Below, one piece after another: positions 13,025 through 20,579 of a DNA stretch of 29,523 bases (positions are counted from its first letter, which is position 1; each line of letters starts with the position of its first letter). Made by a program: the position numbers and the translations under genes. The notes below the pieces were generated by a model. The model was not told where the DNA came from. It searched no databases and saw only the letters and a program-made list of their open reading frames with translations. Origin of the DNA: a virus; the IMG/VR virus record IMGVR_UViG_3300029951_000090, positions 1 through 29,523 of that record. One strand, given 5' to 3'.

Positions 13025-13918
13025 ATGGCCGATACCGTAGTAGCAGACGACAAACAGGCTGAATTAGCACTTGAAGCCGGTTTCAACGCCGAGACGCCAC
13101 CGCCCAAAGCGGCGGCGGCTGTTGAACCCGCGCCGAAGGCCGAGCCTGTGGTGCCGAAGGTTGAACCGAAGCCCGCAGCGAAAGCCGCGCCCAAGGTCGA
13201 ACCCAAGGTTGCCAAGCCTGAGTATGTCCAGATCACCAAAGAACAGTTCACGCGCCTCGAAGCATCCGCCGCCAAGACGGGTGAGATCGAGAAGCAGATT
13301 TCCAAGCTGTTCGGCACGACTGGCGACATGCAGCAGATCGTCAAGACGCTACAGACGCAAACACCTTCCGGGCAGCGCATAGAGTTGCCGGAGAAGTTCC
13401 TCGCCAAGACGCGCAAGGATTTCCCCGAACTCGCTGACCAGATTGAGGACGACATGCGGGAGGCCATGAAGGGCCTTCGCGGCACAGGTCCGGCGTCGGC
13501 TCCAGGAGCCACGGCACAGGAAGTGCAGAAAGCCGTTGAGGCCGCGCTGACGAAGCGAGAAGAAAAGTCGCTTACGAAAGCCCATCCCAATTGGCGCGAT
13601 ATCGTCGGTGCTGTCGATAGTTACGACAAGCGTGACACAACCAACCCTTTCCGGGTTTGGCTTGCGACACAGCCGACTGAATATCAAACGGAAGTAAATG
13701 ACGCCGACGACGCAATGACCATCTCCAAGGCCATTGATAAGTTTGAGGCGTCAAAGAAAGCCGCTGCAAAGCCAGCCACACCGTCACCGAAAGATGCCGC
13801 CGCGACTGCTCGAAAGAATGTCTTGAAGGCAGCACTAACGCCCAAGGGCGATGGCGGACAACCGCCCCCGCTCAAAACGGTTGATGACGCCTTTAACGAA
13901 GGCTTCTCCAGCCGATAA
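13025..13918 (+). CDS. capsid scaffold protein
   Basis: A 297-residue protein immediately upstream of the major capsid gene, where scaffolds normally lie. The N-terminal third is a low-complexity, Pro/Ala/Lys/Glu-rich region with repeats like EPKPAAKAAPKVEPKVAKPEY. The rest is strongly helical and charged (QLLEA-type, for example RLEASAAKTGEIEKQISKLFG and ELADQIEDDMREAMKGL). It ends in a Lys-rich disordered region and a short tail, DDAFNEGFSSR. This composition is typical of tailed-phage scaffolds, which guide the capsid protein into a shell and then leave. No protease motif is seen, so it is a scaffold without a fused protease. Start ATG 13025 follows AGGAGACCAC. Confidence 0.85.
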   Translation: MADTVVADDKQAELALEAGFNAETPPPKAAAAVEPAPKAEPVVPKVEPKPAAKAAPKVEPKVAKPEYVQITKEQFTRLEASAAKTGEIEKQISKLFGTTGDMQQIVKTLQTQTPSGQRIELPEKFLAKTRKDFPELADQIEDDMREAMKGLRGTGPASAPGATAQEVQKAVEAALTKREEKSLTKAHPNWRDIVGAVDSYDKRDTTNPFRVWLATQPTEYQTEVNDADDAMTISKAIDKFEASKKAAAKPATPSPKDAAATARKNVLKAALTPKGDGGQPPPLKTVDDAFNEGFSSR

Positions 13919-13931
13919 CCAACCCAATGCA

Positions 13932-13946
13932 GCGTCGTGACGACGC
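13932..13946 (+). promoter_or_regulatory. short hairpin in the leader of the major capsid gene
   Basis: GCGTCG (13932-13937) pairs with CGACGC (13941-13946) around the three-base loop TGA. The downstream bases TCTCAT and GAAAGAAA stand where the GUGA leaders have TCCCAT and the ribosome site. Hairpin end to ATG 13971 is 24 bases, in the same range as the three GUGA leaders. It may be a diverged fourth member, or an mRNA-stabilising stem for a gene that needs high expression. Confidence 0.4.
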
Positions 13947-13970
13947 CGCGTCTCATCGAAAGAAAATATC

Positions 13971-15041
13971 ATGGCAATGAATACCTTCGAGATGACCCCT
14001 GCCCGCCTGGGCAAGTACAAGGGTCAGATTTTGGCTCACGCCGTTCCCGCCGAAGTACTGGGCCGTACCGGACGCCAGATCAAGTTCCCCAAGAACAACA
14101 GCGATACCTATGTGGCCCGCAAATGGCTGCCGTATGGCGCGACCGCGACCTCCGCTTCCACCCAGAACCAGTTCTTCCAGAACGGGACCGGCGACCGCGG
14201 CAACGTGATCGTGCAGGCCCATCAAGTGCAGGAAGGTGTCACCCCGGCGCCCGACAGCATCATCCCGTTGGATATCACCGTAGTGATGCAGCAGTATTCC
14301 TGCCTCTACGGGTTCACCGACAAGACGGCCGACCTCTTCGAGGATGATATCCCGAAGGCGATGATTGAGCAGGTTGGCGAGCGCATGACGTTCGTCAATG
14401 AAATGATCATCTGGGGCGCGCTGCGCGCTTGCACCAATCAGTATTTCGGCGGCGGCGGCACCACGGTGGCCACCACGATTGGCGCGATCACGCTTGGGCT
14501 CGTCCGCAAGATTGCCAAGAACCTGCAGGCCAATCACGGCAAGCCGGTCAACAAGGTGCTCAAGCCGTCCGCGAATTACGGCACGGACGCTGTGGCGGAA
14601 GGCTTCACCGTCTATTGCCACACCGATCTGGAACCCGACATCCGCGATCTGCCCAACTTCACGCCGGCGGAAAAGTATGCGTCGGGCACGCCGATGCCGA
14701 ACGAAATCGGCAAGTGCGAGCGCTTCCGCTTCATCACCAGCCCTGACCTTCCGGCGCTGCAGGATGCTGGCGCGGTGATTGGCTCAAGCGGTCTGTATTC
14801 GACCACTGGCGTCAACATCGACGTGTATCCGATCATCGTGACGGCCCAAGACGCTTGGGGCCAGGTTGCGGTGCGCGGACAGGATGCTCTTGATCCGACG
14901 TATCTTGCGCCGGGCGAGAAGTCCAAGGCCGACCCGCATGGACAGCGCGGCTATGCCGGCACCATTTGGTGGAAAGCGGTCATGATCGAGAACCCGGGCT
15001 GGATGGCGATTGGCTTCGTCGGCTCGAAGATCCTCACCTAA
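13971..15041 (+). CDS. major capsid protein, N4-gp56 family
   Basis: A 356-residue capsid protein of the HK97 fold, N4-gp56 type. Family features are the N-terminal MNTFEMTPARLGKYKGQILAHAVP, then GRTGRQIKFPKNNSDTYVARKWLPYGA, then the long domain with VMQQYSCLYGFTDKTADLFEDDIPKAMIEQVGERM, and the C-terminal GYAGTIWWKAVMIENPGWMAIGFV. It makes the icosahedral shell. It has no delta-domain or protease-cleavage signal that I can see and uses the separate scaffold at 13025. The codon use is among the most GC-rich and regular of the window, as expected for a very highly expressed gene. Start ATG 13971; another ATG six bases later would give almost the same protein. Confidence 0.95.
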   Translation: MAMNTFEMTPARLGKYKGQILAHAVPAEVLGRTGRQIKFPKNNSDTYVARKWLPYGATATSASTQNQFFQNGTGDRGNVIVQAHQVQEGVTPAPDSIIPLDITVVMQQYSCLYGFTDKTADLFEDDIPKAMIEQVGERMTFVNEMIIWGALRACTNQYFGGGGTTVATTIGAITLGLVRKIAKNLQANHGKPVNKVLKPSANYGTDAVAEGFTVYCHTDLEPDIRDLPNFTPAEKYASGTPMPNEIGKCERFRFITSPDLPALQDAGAVIGSSGLYSTTGVNIDVYPIIVTAQDAWGQVAVRGQDALDPTYLAPGEKSKADPHGQRGYAGTIWWKAVMIENPGWMAIGFVGSKILT

Positions 15042-15056
15042 TCAGAAGCTAACTCG

Positions 15057-15070
15057 CTCCTGAAAGGAGG
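15057..15070 (+). promoter_or_regulatory. ribosome binding site inside a small hairpin
   Basis: CTCCT (15057-15061) pairs with AGGAG (15065-15069) around GAA, so the very strong Shine-Dalgarno AAAGGAGG of ATG 15077 is partly hidden in a five-base-pair stem. The stem is short and probably opens easily. It may balance expression of the decoration protein against the capsid protein. Confidence 0.4.
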
Positions 15071-15076
15071 ATTTTC

Positions 15077-15592
15077 ATGGCCTTTTCCGACACAATGATT
15101 CGATGGCTTGAAGGCATCGCGGCGAGCAAGGATCAATACACGCTCAAGAAATTGCTTGAGCCGATCTTTGATCGGATGTCGTCTGCAACGCTTACGACGC
15201 CTGCGCTCGTTATCAGTGCTGGCGGCGCGACTACGGCTAAGACTGGGTCTGCTGACACCTATGGCGTTGCCAACGGTGTTATCTGGAAAGTGCCCGCAAG
15301 CACTACGCTTCCGGCGCTGACCGGCATCAACAACACAGCAGCGTTCTTCAACGTCGCCTGTTTCTTTGTTGATCAGAACTCCGTTGTCACGGTTGCGGGC
15401 GGCGTGCAGGCGTCAACGCTTGCTGGCGTTGTATTCCCGCAGTTCCCGAAGCAGAAGGCATTGCTAGGTTTTCTCATCATCACCTATGCAAGCGCCTTTA
15501 CTGGCGGAACTACGCCACTCGATACGGCGACAACCGTCTACGTCAGCTCCAACGAGGCGTTCGATCCGGCGTGCCTCCTCGGCACCAACTAA
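15077..15592 (+). CDS. capsid decoration-like protein 1
   Basis: A 171-residue protein right after the major capsid gene with a perfect AAAGGAGG site. After a short helical N-terminus (DTMIRWLEGIAASKDQYTLKKLLEPIFDRM) it is all-beta. It has the pattern of a widespread phage virion family: AAFFNVACFFVDQNSVVTVAGG, then PQFPKQKALLGFLIITYAS-x-FTGGTTPLDTATTVYV. The same sequence plan recurs in the next gene, so the two probably share a fold and form trimers or pentamers on the capsid surface. This role is inferred from position and family style. Confidence 0.75.
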   Translation: MAFSDTMIRWLEGIAASKDQYTLKKLLEPIFDRMSSATLTTPALVISAGGATTAKTGSADTYGVANGVIWKVPASTTLPALTGINNTAAFFNVACFFVDQNSVVTVAGGVQASTLAGVVFPQFPKQKALLGFLIITYASAFTGGTTPLDTATTVYVSSNEAFDPACLLGTN

Positions 15593-15621
15593 TCCACCAT
15601 TTCTGAAAGAGACACACCACT

Positions 15622-16173
15622 ATGGACAATCTGCAAGCAATCCCGCTGACCGCCAATCTCACCAAGAATAGCTTGGCGGCCGGCACCACCACCACCATCA
15701 GCACCACGGGCACCGCGACCTATGCCATCAAAGGCAAGCTCTACACCAAGACCGCGATCACCAATGGCGCGACCCCGACGACCGATTACACCACCGGCAA
15801 TGCGTTCGTACCGATCCCGGTGCCGCTGTCGTCTCCGAACCTTCCGGGCGTGCCGAACGCTGCGGCTGGATACGGTAGCGTCTATACCGTTGGCTTCGAT
15901 AGCTCCGGCAACCTGAAAGTCATTCAGGGCCAGATCACCGCTCTCGACGGCAACGGCAACTTCATCACGGCGCCGCAGTTTGGTGGGCTTGGTCCGCTCG
16001 GTAGCGGCTCGACAGACAACAACTTTGCTCCAATTGGCTACATCCTTGTGCAGCTTGGCTCGACAGCGGTTGCGACCTGGACGTTCGGGACGAATAACCT
16101 CTCTGGGGTCAGTGGCGTGACCTACACGTTCGTGGACATTTCCACTCTGCCGGATCGGCCGCAAGTCTCGTAA
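15622..16173 (+). CDS. capsid decoration-like protein 2 (related to the gene before)
   Basis: A 183-residue all-beta protein. Residues about 80-180 repeat the plan of the preceding gene: YTVGFDSSGNLKVIQGQ (against FFVDQNSVVTVAGG), then FAPIGYILVQLGSTAVATWTFGTNNLSGVSGVTYTFVD (against ALLGFLIITYAS-x-FTGGTTPLDTATTVYV). Thus both are likely paralogues that decorate the shell or stand on vertices. The N-terminus is rich in Thr. The gene ends before a strong terminator. The start ATG 15622 lies behind GAAAGAGA. An alternative reading as a fibre base cannot be excluded. Confidence 0.72.
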   Translation: MDNLQAIPLTANLTKNSLAAGTTTTISTTGTATYAIKGKLYTKTAITNGATPTTDYTTGNAFVPIPVPLSSPNLPGVPNAAAGYGSVYTVGFDSSGNLKVIQGQITALDGNGNFITAPQFGGLGPLGSGSTDNNFAPIGYILVQLGSTAVATWTFGTNNLSGVSGVTYTFVDISTLPDRPQVS

Positions 16174-16185
16174 GTGCAAGCATAA

Positions 16186-16219
16186 CGGCGGGGCTGTTAT
16201 GGCCCCGCCGGTTTCTTTC
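16186..16219 (+). terminator. strong intrinsic terminator after the head genes
   Basis: C-GGCGGGGC (16186-16194) pairs with GCCCCGCC-G (16202-16210), nine base pairs around a seven-base loop, followed by GTTTCTTTCT (16210-16219). This is the best terminator in the window. The flanking CATAAC (16181-16186) can pair with the loop GTTATG (16196-16201), which would break the terminator stem, so partial read-through may be built in. Confidence 0.8.
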
Positions 16220-16221
16220 TA

Positions 16222-16258
16222 CGCGCAGTGATGCGCGCCAACCCCATGATGGAGGACC
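16222..16258 (+). promoter_or_regulatory. GUGA-tetraloop leader hairpin, copy 3, plus ribosome binding site
   Basis: CGCGCA (16222-16227) pairs with TGCGCG (16232-16237) around GTGA (16228-16231). The core CGC-A-GTGA-T-GCG is that of copies 1 and 2 (CGC-T-GTGA-A-GCG) with the closing pair swapped from T-A to A-T. The CCCATG that follows matches copy 1. Then comes GGAGGACCAC (16251-16260) before GTG 16265. Only about two bases separate it from the tail of the terminator, leaving no room for a promoter in between. Confidence 0.55.
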
Positions 16259-16264
16259 ACACAC

Positions 16265-16798
16265 GTGGCACGCACTGCAATCAATGCCAAACCGATCGGC
16301 GCTCGCCCGCCCACCCCGGAATTTCATTCGTCTGACGTCAAGATCGAGCAAAAGCCCGATATCGTGGCCACCAGCCACAAGGACCGCGAAACCGACATCA
16401 TCAAGGCGGACAAGCATCAGTTCAGCAAGGAATATCTGGACGAGCTGGCCTTCAATGAGGAGCCGGTAACGATTCGGCTGGAGCCTTCGACGGACAAGAA
16501 CGCTTCGACCCGCTTCCCCGTCTGGGTCAACGGCAAGCCCGGCGAGATTTATCAGCGCGGCAAGTGGGAAGAGATCGGGTACTTCCCGACCGGGACCCCC
16601 TTCGTCACAAAGCGCAAATATCTGGCCGTGATTGTCGGCGCCAAGATCGACAACATCACCCACCATGACGAAGCCATTGTCGATAACAATGTCATTCGCC
16701 GCTTCACGTCCGCGCTTCATTCGTTCTCGGTGATTGAGGACAAGAACCCGAAGGGCCACGAATGGCTGACGCGGCTGCTCCGGGCTAATATGGGCTAA
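16265..16798 (+). CDS. conserved phage structural-region protein
   Basis: A 177-residue protein read from GTG 16265, supported by GGAGGACC upstream. The N-terminal 40 residues are polar and probably disordered. The rest is a mixed alpha-beta fold (EPVTIRLEPSTDKNASTRFPVWVNGKPGEIYQRGKWEEIGYFPTGTPFVTKRKYLAVIVGAK). The phrase on a neutral-to-basic patch followed by KRKYLAVI recurs in proteins encoded between decoration and adaptor genes in related phages. A vertex or head-completion role is possible, but no motif proves it. Confidence 0.75.
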   Translation: MARTAINAKPIGARPPTPEFHSSDVKIEQKPDIVATSHKDRETDIIKADKHQFSKEYLDELAFNEEPVTIRLEPSTDKNASTRFPVWVNGKPGEIYQRGKWEEIGYFPTGTPFVTKRKYLAVIVGAKIDNITHHDEAIVDNNVIRRFTSALHSFSVIEDKNPKGHEWLTRLLRANMG

Positions 16799-16800
16799 CG

Positions 16801-17529
16801 GTGAATTTCCTTTCGTTAGGTCAAAGCCTCCAAACCGAATGCGGTGTAAGCGGATCGCTTACAACCATGCAGAACCAAGCTGGCAGCATCGGGCGGCTCG
16901 TCACTTGGGTAAATCAGGCATGGAATGAGGTTCAGACCGAGCATGATGACTGGATCTGGATGCGCTCGACCGCTGGCCTCGGCGCAGGCATGTCCTTTGT
17001 CCCTGCTGTTGGGCTAGGAGCGTTTCCGCAAGCATCTTTCCCGCTCGGCACTACTGCCGGAACCACATGCGGCGTTGACCCAACAAAGTTCGGCAAGTGG
17101 GTCAAAAACTCCTTCCGCAATTACACAACGTCAGTCGGTCCGATCAATGAAATCTTCATGGACCAAATCAGCTATGACGATTGGTACAACGTCTATCTGT
17201 TCGGCGCGAACCGCAGCGTCCAGACGCGCCCCGTCGCAATAGCCACCGGCCCCGATGAATCAATCTGCCTCGGGCCACCGTCAAACGGGCTCTACACCAT
17301 CACTGGCGATTACATCGTAGCGCCAACGCTGATGTCAGCCGACACGGACGTTCCGAACCTTCTCCCCAATCAATATCACATGCTCATCGTCTACAAGGCG
17401 ATGCAGAAGTACGGCATGTACGAATCTGCGCCGGAAGTCGTGCAGCGAGGAGAGATGGAATACGGGCTGATGCTGGCGCAGCTCGAAGCGATTAAGATGG
17501 AAGAAATCGGTTTCGCTGGTGGGCTCTAA
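16801..17529 (+). CDS. head-tail adaptor protein (SU10-type)
   Basis: A 242-residue protein starting at GTG 16801. It has the adaptor pattern MNFLSLGQSLQTECGVSG, GRLVTWVNQAWNEVQTEHDDWIWMR, later DQISYDDWYNVY and PNLLPNQYHMLIVYKAMQKYG, ending with a Gln/Glu-rich helix. In SU10 and P22-like phages twelve copies bind beneath the portal and connect it to the tail nozzle. The order portal, scaffold, capsid, adaptor and then nozzle supports the call. The last base of its stop starts the next gene's ATG (TAATG). Confidence 0.88.
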   Translation: MNFLSLGQSLQTECGVSGSLTTMQNQAGSIGRLVTWVNQAWNEVQTEHDDWIWMRSTAGLGAGMSFVPAVGLGAFPQASFPLGTTAGTTCGVDPTKFGKWVKNSFRNYTTSVGPINEIFMDQISYDDWYNVYLFGANRSVQTRPVAIATGPDESICLGPPSNGLYTITGDYIVAPTLMSADTDVPNLLPNQYHMLIVYKAMQKYGMYESAPEVVQRGEMEYGLMLAQLEAIKMEEIGFAGGL

Positions 17530-19649
17530 TGGCCACGCGGAAACTGCAACTTCCCAAGGTCCAATATAACACCACGCGCCTTGGCGGCGGGCAGACACAG
17601 CAGGGTGTTTCATTCCCCGGCGGGCTCGATCTCACCACTCCAAGCCTCGCGTTACAGCCTGGGGCGCTGCGGGCGTGCATCAATTTCGAGTGCAGCCAAT
17701 CGGGCGGCTATGGGCGCATCCAAGGCTACGAACGCTACGACGGCCACGCTGCGCCAAGCGCGGCTGGCTTTCAAATCGTGCAGGTCGCGGCGTTCACCAA
17801 TGTGCCATCCGTTGGCCAGACCATCACTCAGGCGACCAGCGGCGCAACCGGGACCGTCGCACTGGTCAATAATGCCTCTGGCCTGTTCTACATGGTTGTC
17901 ACGCAGGTTTCCGGCACGTTCGATACCACGCATTCCATATCGGTCGGCGCAACGCTGATCGGGCTCCCCATCGCGCAGACGGTCGTGATTACCAGCCTCT
18001 TACAGGCCCAATACACCGCTGCTGCTGCCGATATCTATCGCGCATTAATTGGCGCGGTTCCTGGCTCCGGGCCAGTGCTTGATGTTTTCCACATGGCCTT
18101 TGGTGGCGTGGATAACGTCTATGCTTTCCGCGCCAACGCGGGCGGAACAGCGGTCAATATCTACAAGGCCAGTGCGTCTGGATGGGTATTGGTCCCTCTA
18201 TTTTTCACCGTGCAATACACGATTGGCTCTACCAGCCCGCCGCTGGATGGCGAAGTGCTAACGCAGGGTGGCGTCACCGCGACCATCATGCGGTCGCAGC
18301 AGCAGTCTGGTAGTTTCAGCGGGACAACAGCCGTTGGGCAGCTTGTCATCACCGCGCCGGCTGGCGGAAATTTCGCCAACGGCACCGCGACAACGACCAG
18401 CGGCTCGACCGTCACGATCACGGCGCAGCAAGTCGCGATCACGATCCTGCCTGCCGGGAAATACGAACACGTTAAATGCAATTTCTCGGGCCAGCTTGTC
18501 ACGCGCCGTGTCTATGGCTGCGACGGCGTAAACCAGTGCTTCGAGTTCGACGGCGTAACCTATGCGCCAATCGCCACAGGGCTTTCGCCTGACGCGCCGA
18601 GCCATATCTATTTCCACAATAACTATCTGTTCGTCTCGCAAGCGAGTTCTATGTTCTTTTGCGGCGTTGGCACGCCGTTCAAATGGGACAGTACTGATGG
18701 CGGCGGTGAAATTGCAACTGGCGATCAGGTCAACGCATTTCTCACTCTGCCCGGTAGCCAGACCACGGCGACGCTTGCTGTGTTCCTCGCGACCAATACG
18801 GCGTTCCTCTACGGCACCGACCCGACCACATTCAATTATGTCACGTTCAATAACGGCCTAGGCGGCCTGCCGCGGACAGCACAAAATCTGTTCGATACGT
18901 TCGTGATGGACAATCTCGGTGCGCTCACGCTCCGAACGACACTGAACTGGGGCAATTTCCTTCCTTCGACACTGACCAAGAACATCCTGCCATTCATACA
19001 GCAAGAACGCGTAAAGGTTAGTTGCTCGTCGATTCGGCGCGATAAGAGCCAATACCGTCTGTTTTTCAATGACGGGTACGGTCTCTGGGTCACGATGATC
19101 AACCAGTCGTACCTTGGCTCTGGCGTCGTGCTGTTTCCCAATCCCGTGAACTGCGTTGACCAAGACGACGATACGCTTGGCAATGAGGTCATCTACTTCG
19201 GGTCGAATGACGGGCTTGGCTATGTCTATCAAATGGACTCCGGCACTGGGTTCGACGGTCAAAATCTCGATGCCTATATCACGCTGGCGTGGGACGCCAT
19301 CAAATCCCCGCGCGTCCTAAAGCGCTTCCGCGCTGCGAGCATAGAAGTTCAGAGCGATTCCTATGCGCAAATCAGTTTCGGCTACCAGCTTGGGTATGGC
19401 TCGCAGCTTATTGGCCAACCAAATCCCGTCAATTATTCCAGCAACTTCGCAGCCTCGCCGTTTTGGGATCAATTCGTGTGGGACAATTTCACATGGGATG
19501 GCATGACGCTCTCACCAACCGATGTCGATATGACGGGGACGGGTGAGAATCTACAAGTGACGCTTTCCTCGACCACAAATTATATTGGTTCTTATAATGT
19601 GAACTCGCTGATTTCCCATTTTACCCCAAGGCGCGGCATCCGCGTATGA
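17529..19649 (+). CDS. tail nozzle / beta-propeller-like tail protein
   Basis: A 706-residue protein. The N-terminus (LPKVQYNTTRLGG, GVSFPGGLDLTTPSLALQPGALRACINFECSQSGGYGRIQGYERYDG) and the C-terminus (NEVIYFGSNDGLGYVYQMDSG-x-GFDGQNLDAYITLAWDAIKSPRVLKRFRAASIEVQ) are typical of nozzle-like proteins of short-tailed phages. Between them, repeated short strands (for example GVNQCFEFDG and LFFNDGYGLWVTMI) suggest a beta-propeller. Residues about 95-155 and 228-305 are two extra beta modules (SGATGTVALVNN, GGVTATIMRSQQQSGSFSG), which probably stick out from the tail. It would continue the channel below the adaptor. No lysozyme or depolymerase motif is seen. Confidence 0.8.
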   Translation: MATRKLQLPKVQYNTTRLGGGQTQQGVSFPGGLDLTTPSLALQPGALRACINFECSQSGGYGRIQGYERYDGHAAPSAAGFQIVQVAAFTNVPSVGQTITQATSGATGTVALVNNASGLFYMVVTQVSGTFDTTHSISVGATLIGLPIAQTVVITSLLQAQYTAAAADIYRALIGAVPGSGPVLDVFHMAFGGVDNVYAFRANAGGTAVNIYKASASGWVLVPLFFTVQYTIGSTSPPLDGEVLTQGGVTATIMRSQQQSGSFSGTTAVGQLVITAPAGGNFANGTATTTSGSTVTITAQQVAITILPAGKYEHVKCNFSGQLVTRRVYGCDGVNQCFEFDGVTYAPIATGLSPDAPSHIYFHNNYLFVSQASSMFFCGVGTPFKWDSTDGGGEIATGDQVNAFLTLPGSQTTATLAVFLATNTAFLYGTDPTTFNYVTFNNGLGGLPRTAQNLFDTFVMDNLGALTLRTTLNWGNFLPSTLTKNILPFIQQERVKVSCSSIRRDKSQYRLFFNDGYGLWVTMINQSYLGSGVVLFPNPVNCVDQDDDTLGNEVIYFGSNDGLGYVYQMDSGTGFDGQNLDAYITLAWDAIKSPRVLKRFRAASIEVQSDSYAQISFGYQLGYGSQLIGQPNPVNYSSNFAASPFWDQFVWDNFTWDGMTLSPTDVDMTGTGENLQVTLSSTTNYIGSYNVNSLISHFTPRRGIRV

Positions 19650-19661
19650 AGGAACAGAGCA

Positions 19662-20579
19662 TTGGCGAATAGCTTCTATAACCCAAGCGGCAATCCTTCA
19701 ACCGGAGCGGCTGGCGCGTCGTCACCAATGCGCGCAGAGTTTGCGAACATTGCCGCTGGTTTCGCGATGTTACCCGCGCTATCGGCGGGGGTTGCGAATT
19801 GCGCTGTCGTTATCAATGCTGGCGGTACTGGGCTTGTAACGACAACTGGCACGCTCGCGCTCGCCGGTAATCTCGCAACCACGGGCGCATTCAACACGAC
19901 GCTGGCGCAGCAGGCGAGCGTTACGCTGACATTGCCAGCAGTAAGCGGGACGCTGGCGACCCTTGCTGGTGCCGAAACGCTATCGAACAAAGTGGCGATT
20001 GGTGCAGGAGTTATCTATGCCACGAACAACATTCTAGCTGGGACTACAACAAACCCAAATAACGGCATAATCGCGGCTGTTGCAGCATCAACTAGTTGCT
20101 TCACCGCGCAGAACTCATCATCTGGGGCATTTCAATATGTGGCAGTCTATACTGGTGCTACAGGGAGTAACAACTTCGCTGGATTTTTTTACAATGGTAG
20201 CCAAGTAGGCGGCATCACATCGTCCGGAAGCACGACTGCCTACAACACGACCTCGGATGAGACACTCAAGGCTAATTGGCGCGTTCTTGCGCGGGATGAA
20301 GTGCGCACACGGATCAACGGCCTATTCGTTGGCGAGCATGATTGGATAAAGAGCCCAGAAATCGGGCGTGCCATAAATTTCAAAGCGCAGCAAGGGCATA
20401 AAATTCACCCACAAGCGTTCCAACCGGCCAACGATAAGACACCGTGGATGCGGTCGGTAGGCGAGATGGAGCCTTTGCTTACGCTCGGCCTGCAACACGC
20501 CTTTGCAGAACTAGACGACAAAGAAATCCGAATTGCGGCTCTTGAGAAAGAGTTAGCCGAACTTAAGAGGGCGCCATAA
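19662..20579 (+). CDS. tail fibre with S74 self-cleaving chaperone domain
   Basis: A 305-residue fibre read from TTG 19662; the AAGGAA site 12 bases upstream supports it. The N-terminus is a low-complexity Gly/Ala/Thr shaft. Residues about 160-195 (SNNFAGFFYNGSQVGGITSSGSTTAYNT) are the short knob usual before an S74 domain. Residues about 197-305 are a peptidase S74 intramolecular chaperone: TSDETLKANWR with the likely catalytic Ser198/Lys203 pair, then AQQGHKIHPQAF, and a C-terminal coiled coil (ELDDKEIRIAALEKELAELK). The chaperone helps the trimer fold and then cuts itself off. Bases about 20030-20240 are AT-richer than the flanks. Confidence 0.88.
   Translation: MANSFYNPSGNPSTGAAGASSPMRAEFANIAAGFAMLPALSAGVANCAVVINAGGTGLVTTTGTLALAGNLATTGAFNTTLAQQASVTLTLPAVSGTLATLAGAETLSNKVAIGAGVIYATNNILAGTTTNPNNGIIAAVAASTSCFTAQNSSSGAFQYVAVYTGATGSNNFAGFFYNGSQVGGITSSGSTTAYNTTSDETLKANWRVLARDEVRTRINGLFVGEHDWIKSPEIGRAINFKAQQGHKIHPQAFQPANDKTPWMRSVGEMEPLLTLGLQHAFAELDDKEIRIAALEKELAELKRAP

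Noticed and set aside
20184-20190. Run of seven T as a frameshift or sequencing error in the S74 fibre
   Set aside because: The frame continues unbroken through a normal knob and S74 domain.
15077-20579. Diversity-generating retroelement target in the decoration or fibre genes
   Set aside because: There is no reverse transcriptase, and no template/variable repeat pair with adenine-biased differences was seen in the window.
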